From Larix sibirica (taxonomy: Eukaryota; Streptophyta; Pinopsida; Pinales; Pinaceae), in contig NWUY0300013364.1 in the NCBI GenBank assembly GCA_004151065.3, positions 58,380 through 69,158 on the forward strand: a stretch of DNA of 10,779 nt, written 5' to 3'. This document shows positions 7,100 through 10,779 of the stretch, in pieces. The position numbers were made by a program, and so were the translations under genes. Within the stretch, counting starts at the first letter, position 1. Each line of letters begins with the position of its first letter. The notes beneath the pieces are model-generated. The model had not been told where the DNA came from. It saw only the letters and a list, made by a program, of their open reading frames with translations, and did no database searches.

Positions 7100-8732
7100 C
7101 ATATCTAACCCTATCAGAGCCTTGCCTGATCGCAAAAATGGAGGTTTCCTCATTTGTTGGACAATGCCCTACCATTTAGTTTCCTTCTTCATACGAGTAT
7201 TATAACATTGTGGGAACTTACACCTCTACATCGAGTGCAATGGGGACATTCCTACCCAATGGGCCTACTGGTATGTGAATAAAAATGCTTGTGGTGTGCA
7301 CTAGTCCTTTCAAATTTTACAATGTACAAAATTAGATTGGATACAAGTGAGAGCTCGTCACAATAATCTTTGACACAACTAATGCACACTTCTCATCATG
7401 CCCAATGTGACCACAATTATTTGATCTTTAACATGAAATTACTCTTGAGAAAATACCTAATCTACATGGCGCTGACTAAGTCTCCTTATCAATAAGTGAT
7501 TTAGCATGCCACCTCAATGATAAATCTTCAATTCACAACATTTGGACTTCCTTAACTAGCTGGGTGATCAAAATTGATCAAGTTTATTTAGGGTTTGTGT
7601 CACTAATCAGAGTGGACCAAGTCAACACATCCTAGCCAACCTTTTGACATTCAATGGATCAATTATCCTCATATAATATGTTTGATGTTGATCATTAGGG
7701 ACAACCTCGTTTAATGCATTTCATCATCCACATGCACACTTATCATTTCAATTATGAATGGTATGATTTGAACATTAAGTTCCACAATTCAAATTCCATG
7801 TTATTATTGTATTCTTTTTGAGATAAAGCTTAGTACAATTATTCTTTCTACTTGATTCACAATGATTTCTTACATCACTTTGATTTATGCCCTTGTAGCT
7901 TATTCATTTGTATGGGTAATAGATTTATAATTGAGAAATCACCGTGTTCTAATTTATGGTTTTCAATTGTTCTGTATTATTGGCTCATTGCTATTTTGGT
8001 TATATGTTGACGTGTTACACTCAATTCCTTAACTCAATTTCTAGCTAAATAATCTACAACAATATTAGCATCTTGGATTGAAACAAATTGCTCAAAAATT
8101 AAATATTGGCTTTCATCTTCATAAGCTTATGCTCAATTTGATTACTATTTAGAATATTTGTTCCTTTTTGTGTTGATTCCATCACAACCTAGTTAGGTTC
8201 TTTAGTTCAACATGTCATTAGCCATGCAATTTGACCAATATTCTTCCATAGAATTAAGAATAGTGTGCAACCATGATTTTGATCCTAATTTTGGTGAAGT
8301 TTAATTATCTATGGATCTATCTCACATGCATCTCTCAACATATGTATTTATTAACTTGTCAATGCAAATTAAGCACAAGAGAGCATAAATGATTCTAGGA
8401 CTTATTAGAAGATACCACTAGAATAATTAGCTTGACAACTTAGTTATGCAACAGACTAGATCAAAGCATCTCTTGCTAACCTTAATATTGGATAAGAACC
8501 CCAATCCTTAGCAGCCTTGTTTTTAGGTCAAGGATGCCCCCTTAAGTTGTAATACCAAATTTATTTTGTCTCAACCCATCATTAGTATCCACTCATAGAT
8601 GTAGGATAAGTAATTTAACATGTCTTTACAACTCATCGAAAAACCCTTCTCTCAATATGAAACTCATATTCTGGAAATGGTGGACATTGTCCAAGCATGA
8701 CATAATAAGAAACATCAAAATATGGTTTCTTA
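7100..8732. other. AT-rich gene-free stretch
   Basis: I see no supportable coding region, RNA gene or clear transposon ends in this stretch. The first tens of bases may still be LINE 5' UTR, but the boundary cannot be placed. Stops are frequent in all six frames. A small inverted repeat (TGATCAA, 2-base loop, TTGATCA) lies at 7565-7580. The composition fits old intergenic DNA. Confidence 0.5.
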
Positions 8733-8850
8733 CCAGTTAAACCCCTCTATGAAGGAACAAAAAAAGAGTGGTATCACCCCAAGAAGGAAGGAACCTCACA
8801 TAATCTCCAATGGTTATATTTATATATGGAGGTAGGTAATAAGCTCTTTG

Positions 8851-8935
8851 GGTTAGCTCAATCAATTTAAACCAACTAGTTCCAAGGTAAATATCACTAA
8901 TAGGTCATGGGTTCAAGTCTAGTAGAGTCCGTTTG
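8851..8935 (+). mobile_element. tRNA-like SINE-type module a1 (box A and box B)
   Basis: TAGCTCAATCAA (8854-8865) fits the Pol III box A pattern except for the final G positions. GTTCAAGTC (8911-8919) fits the box B core GWTCRANNC. The spacing of 57 bp is longer than in a plain tRNA but usual for decayed tRNA-derived SINEs. It does not fold as a complete tRNA. Its partner in copy 2 (about 9745-9830) is degenerate in both boxes. Confidence 0.5.
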
Positions 8936-9051
8936 GGTTAGGAGTATATGCCATACTCCCACAACATTTTCCCTAGGCACCATTTACAAAATGTGAGGGT
9001 TGTTATTTGAGGGTTTCTTTGAGTGATTTTTTTTATGAAAAAAATCCCAAT

Positions 9052-9135
9052 GGTTAGCTCAATTGGTTGAACCATTTATCCAATGAATGTTTCCAACAAG
9101 GAGGTCATAGGTAATGTATTAAAATTTAGTAAATT
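9052..9135 (+). mobile_element. tRNA-like SINE-type module b1 (intact box A, decayed box B)
   Basis: TAGCTCAATTGG (9055-9066) matches the box A consensus TRGYNNARYNGG at every position and is followed by TTGAACC as in many tRNA-derived SINEs. The box B place (about 9115-9125) has lost GTTC. It aligns with module b2 in the second repeat copy. An A/T-rich stretch precedes it. Confidence 0.5.
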
Positions 9136-9741
9136 CCCATGAGGTTACCAATTGTTACCGTGACTAGTAATTGAAAAACCCTCCATTTGGATATTCCAAG
9201 GAAGCGTGGAGGCTCTCACAAAATTTTCCTTTGGAAAAAAATGATGCAGGTAAGTAGGTGTGCACGAATATTGAGTGTCAACTCCTTATCAAAGCTCCAT
9301 ACAATCATTCCACCTTTCATTTCATGAAGGAGGAGTTGGGTAAGTGATAACTAATTGACACATGCATCCCAACTCACCCCCATACCGCTCTCCATTTTTC
9401 ATGCCACAACGCTTCATCTTGTCTCCTATGGAAATCATTCATTATATTCATTGTTTCTACAACTTGTCTCTTTCTTTGATGGATGCTACTAGAAGCTCCT
9501 ATTTCTGCTTCACCATGTCCTCAACTAGATGCCCTTCTATTTCACTTTTTGTGCTTATATCATGCTTACGTGTAACTTTACATTCCAACTTAGGACAAAC
9601 CAAAGTAACCCAAGTAATACCAATTAAACTCTTCCATGAGGAACAAAATAGTAGTATCTAGTAGTATCTCCCTTAGGAAGAAGGAACCTCACATAATATT
9701 CAATGGTTACATTCATAGATGTAGGTAGGTAGGAAGCCTCT

Positions 9742-9830
9742 TAGGTTGTCTCAGTCAGTTTGAACCAACTTATTTCAAGGTAGAGATCGCTAAGGGGTCA
9801 TGGTTTTCTATTCTGCTAGAGTCTCTTCGG
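9742..9830 (+). mobile_element. Degenerate tRNA-like module a2 in repeat copy 2
   Basis: By position it is the counterpart of module a1. TTGTCTCAGTCAG replaces the box A and GGTTTTCTATTCTGC replaces the box B. Flanking sequence (TCAAGGTAGAGATCGCTAAGG and GGGTTAGGAGTA) still aligns with copy 1. It is unlikely to be transcribed by Pol III. Confidence 0.35.
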
Positions 9831-9943
9831 GTTAGGAGTACATGTTGTACTTTGACGACGTTGCATGGACTCCATTCATAGAATGTGCGGAAGCTCTTAG
9901 AGGGTTTCCTCGAGAACATTTTCCATGGAAAAAAAATACCAAA

Positions 9944-10030
9944 GGGTTAGCTCAATGCATTGAACCATCTCACAATGCATGTTGTTGATCATGAGGTCGC
10001 AGGTCACATGTTCAAATCTAGTCAAGTTCC
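9944..10030 (+). mobile_element. tRNA-like SINE-type module b2 (box A and box B)
   Basis: GGGTTAGCTCAATGCATTGA has a box A-like core at 9948-9959. GAGGTCGCAGG precedes GTTCAAATC (10010-10018), a full match to the box B core. Spacing is 62 bp because of a small extra stretch (GGTCACAT). The order box A, GAACC, GAGGTCGCAGG, TTCAAATC is typical of tRNA-derived plant SINE heads. No complete tRNA cloverleaf is seen. Confidence 0.5.
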
Positions 10031-10420
10031 TCGAGGTTTTCAACCTATTATTGTTGTTAGAGGTTGAGATACATTCCATATAGATATTTCAAGAAAGAGG
10101 GGGGATCTTGTGAGAATTCCCTTGGAAAAAATATGGAGGTATGTAGGAATGCATGAATATCAAATGTCAACTCAAGATCAAGGCTCCATATGCTCTACCA
10201 CCTTTCAAATCACGAAGGAAGAATTCAATGAATGACCATTGAGTGACAAATGTACCCCAACTACTCTTTTTGTTTGTGATGTCATAGTCCCTCATATTGT
10301 TTCCTATGGGAGCCATTTGTTATGTTCATTTCATATTAATTCAATTTTTGCGCCTATATCATGTTTATGTATAGATTTATGTTTCAATGGGAGACAAAGA
10401 AAAGCAGCCTAAGTACACTA

Positions 10421-10779
10421 AAAATTCATTAGTGATGTCTTTGCTTTAGGCCTTAACCAGGAATCTTTACAAACTAACACAACTTACTTTTTCCTAGGGA
10501 AAACTCCTAAGCACTTCTCCACATTTTGTAATGGTACTTGTTTAAACTTATTGGTTCTAATTACAACCCTTTACTTAATAGAAACATAAATAAAATGCAC
10601 AACAAATAACACAAATTTAAATAACACAGTTTATTTTATATACACAATTATATATTTTATAATAAATACCCTTAACTATTAAATATTTAAATGTTAGATG
10701 CACATTAACTCTATTCTAAATCAGCATAGATCCATCCTAAACTAGGATCTACCAAGCATCGAGAGGAATCAAATTTATT
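10421..10779. other. AT-rich terminal stretch without recognisable features
   Basis: Very AT-rich, especially 10560-10690, with no open frame of note on either strand and no clear repeat ends. Confidence 0.5.

Larger units (their letters stand above)
8733..9619 (+). repeat. Copy 1 of a diverged ~885-bp direct tandem repeat
   Basis: It starts with TTAAACCCCTCTATGAAGGA, matched by TTAAACTCTTCCATGAGGA at about 9625. Shared landmarks in order are GAACCTCACATAAT (8791 and 9684, offset 893), a tRNA-like module, GGGTTAGGAGTA, GAGGGTTT, a second tRNA-like module, TGGATATT/TAGATATT, GAATAT and GTGTCAACTC/ATGTCAACTC, and CCTATGG. The last shows an offset of about 877, so indels exist. Copy 1 has roughly 70 bp extra near 9450-9540. 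No coding content is recognised. The strand given is nominal, following the SINE-type modules. Confidence 0.75.
9620..10420 (+). repeat. Copy 2 of the diverged ~885-bp direct tandem repeat
   Basis: It is head-to-tail with copy 1 and has the same order of landmarks. It ends around TATATCATGTTTATGT...GACAAAGAAAAGCAGCCTAAGTA, matching TATATCATGCTTACGT...GACAAACCAAAGTAACCCAAGTA at the end of copy 1. Divergence is substantial, with many substitutions and several indels, so the duplication is old or the two copies are members of a dispersed family. The first tRNA-like module has decayed in this copy and the second is well kept. Confidence 0.7.

Noticed and set aside
6719-7108. 129-codon plus-strand open frame
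   Set aside because: It is the antisense shadow of the DUF4283-like part of LINE ORF1.
7980-8215. Possible retrotransposon coding remnant on the minus strand (YLIFEQFVSIQDANIVVDYLARN)
   Set aside because: A short stretch vaguely resembles an RNase H C-terminus, but it is full of stops, lacks catalytic motifs and has no neighbouring domains.
9362-9661. 99-codon plus-strand open frame
   Set aside because: It lies in the non-coding tandem repeat, is not preserved in the second copy, and shows no motif.
8851-10030. Intact tRNA genes
   Set aside because: Box A and box B are recognisable, but the spacing is too long and no cloverleaf or acceptor pairing can be formed.

Overview
The window reads as nuclear DNA of a land plant, made mostly of decayed repeats. 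The main evidence is an L1-type LINE with plant hallmarks: an ORF1 with a DUF4283-like domain and a CCHC knuckle, and an ORF2 ending in a zf-RVT domain and an acquired RNase H. A long AT-rich gene-poor stretch and tRNA-derived SINE-like modules fit the same picture. A conifer or other large-genome seed plant is plausible, but I cannot prove the lineage. There are no bacterial-type operons, rRNA genes, intact tRNA genes or CRISPR arrays.

Region 1 (1-2500, minus strand) holds a small unrecognised gene and partial copies of it. The fullest copy has a TATA-like box (2456-2449), an ATG at 2269, a coiled-coil-rich frame and a poly(A) signal. Its frame is cut by one TAG at 1792-1790, but homologous sequence stays open to a shared stop at 1706. 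Downstream on the minus strand, 1287 to 35 carries two more units of about 626 bp without promoter or ATG. They are in circularly permuted order (A-B-A-B), and a single N lies exactly on one breakpoint.

Region 2 (about 2736-7100, minus strand) is one badly decayed LINE. ORF1 runs from 7083 to about 5753 and ORF2 from 5726 to 2736, with 26 bp between them. ORF2 keeps recognisable endonuclease, post-RT, zf-RVT and RNase H parts. The catalytic core of the reverse transcriptase is deleted in frame near 4580. Most premature stops are TAG or TGA, often where tryptophan is expected, which points to C-to-T decay. The element cannot move by itself.

Region 3 (7100-8730) is AT-rich with no supportable gene.

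Region 4 (8733 to about 10420) is a diverged direct repeat of about 885 bp, present twice. Each copy contains two tRNA-like (Pol III box A/box B) SINE-type modules. The last 350 bp are AT-rich and featureless.

Nothing here forms a working pathway. The parts of most interest are the permuted gene-fragment array and the composite SINE-bearing tandem repeat.
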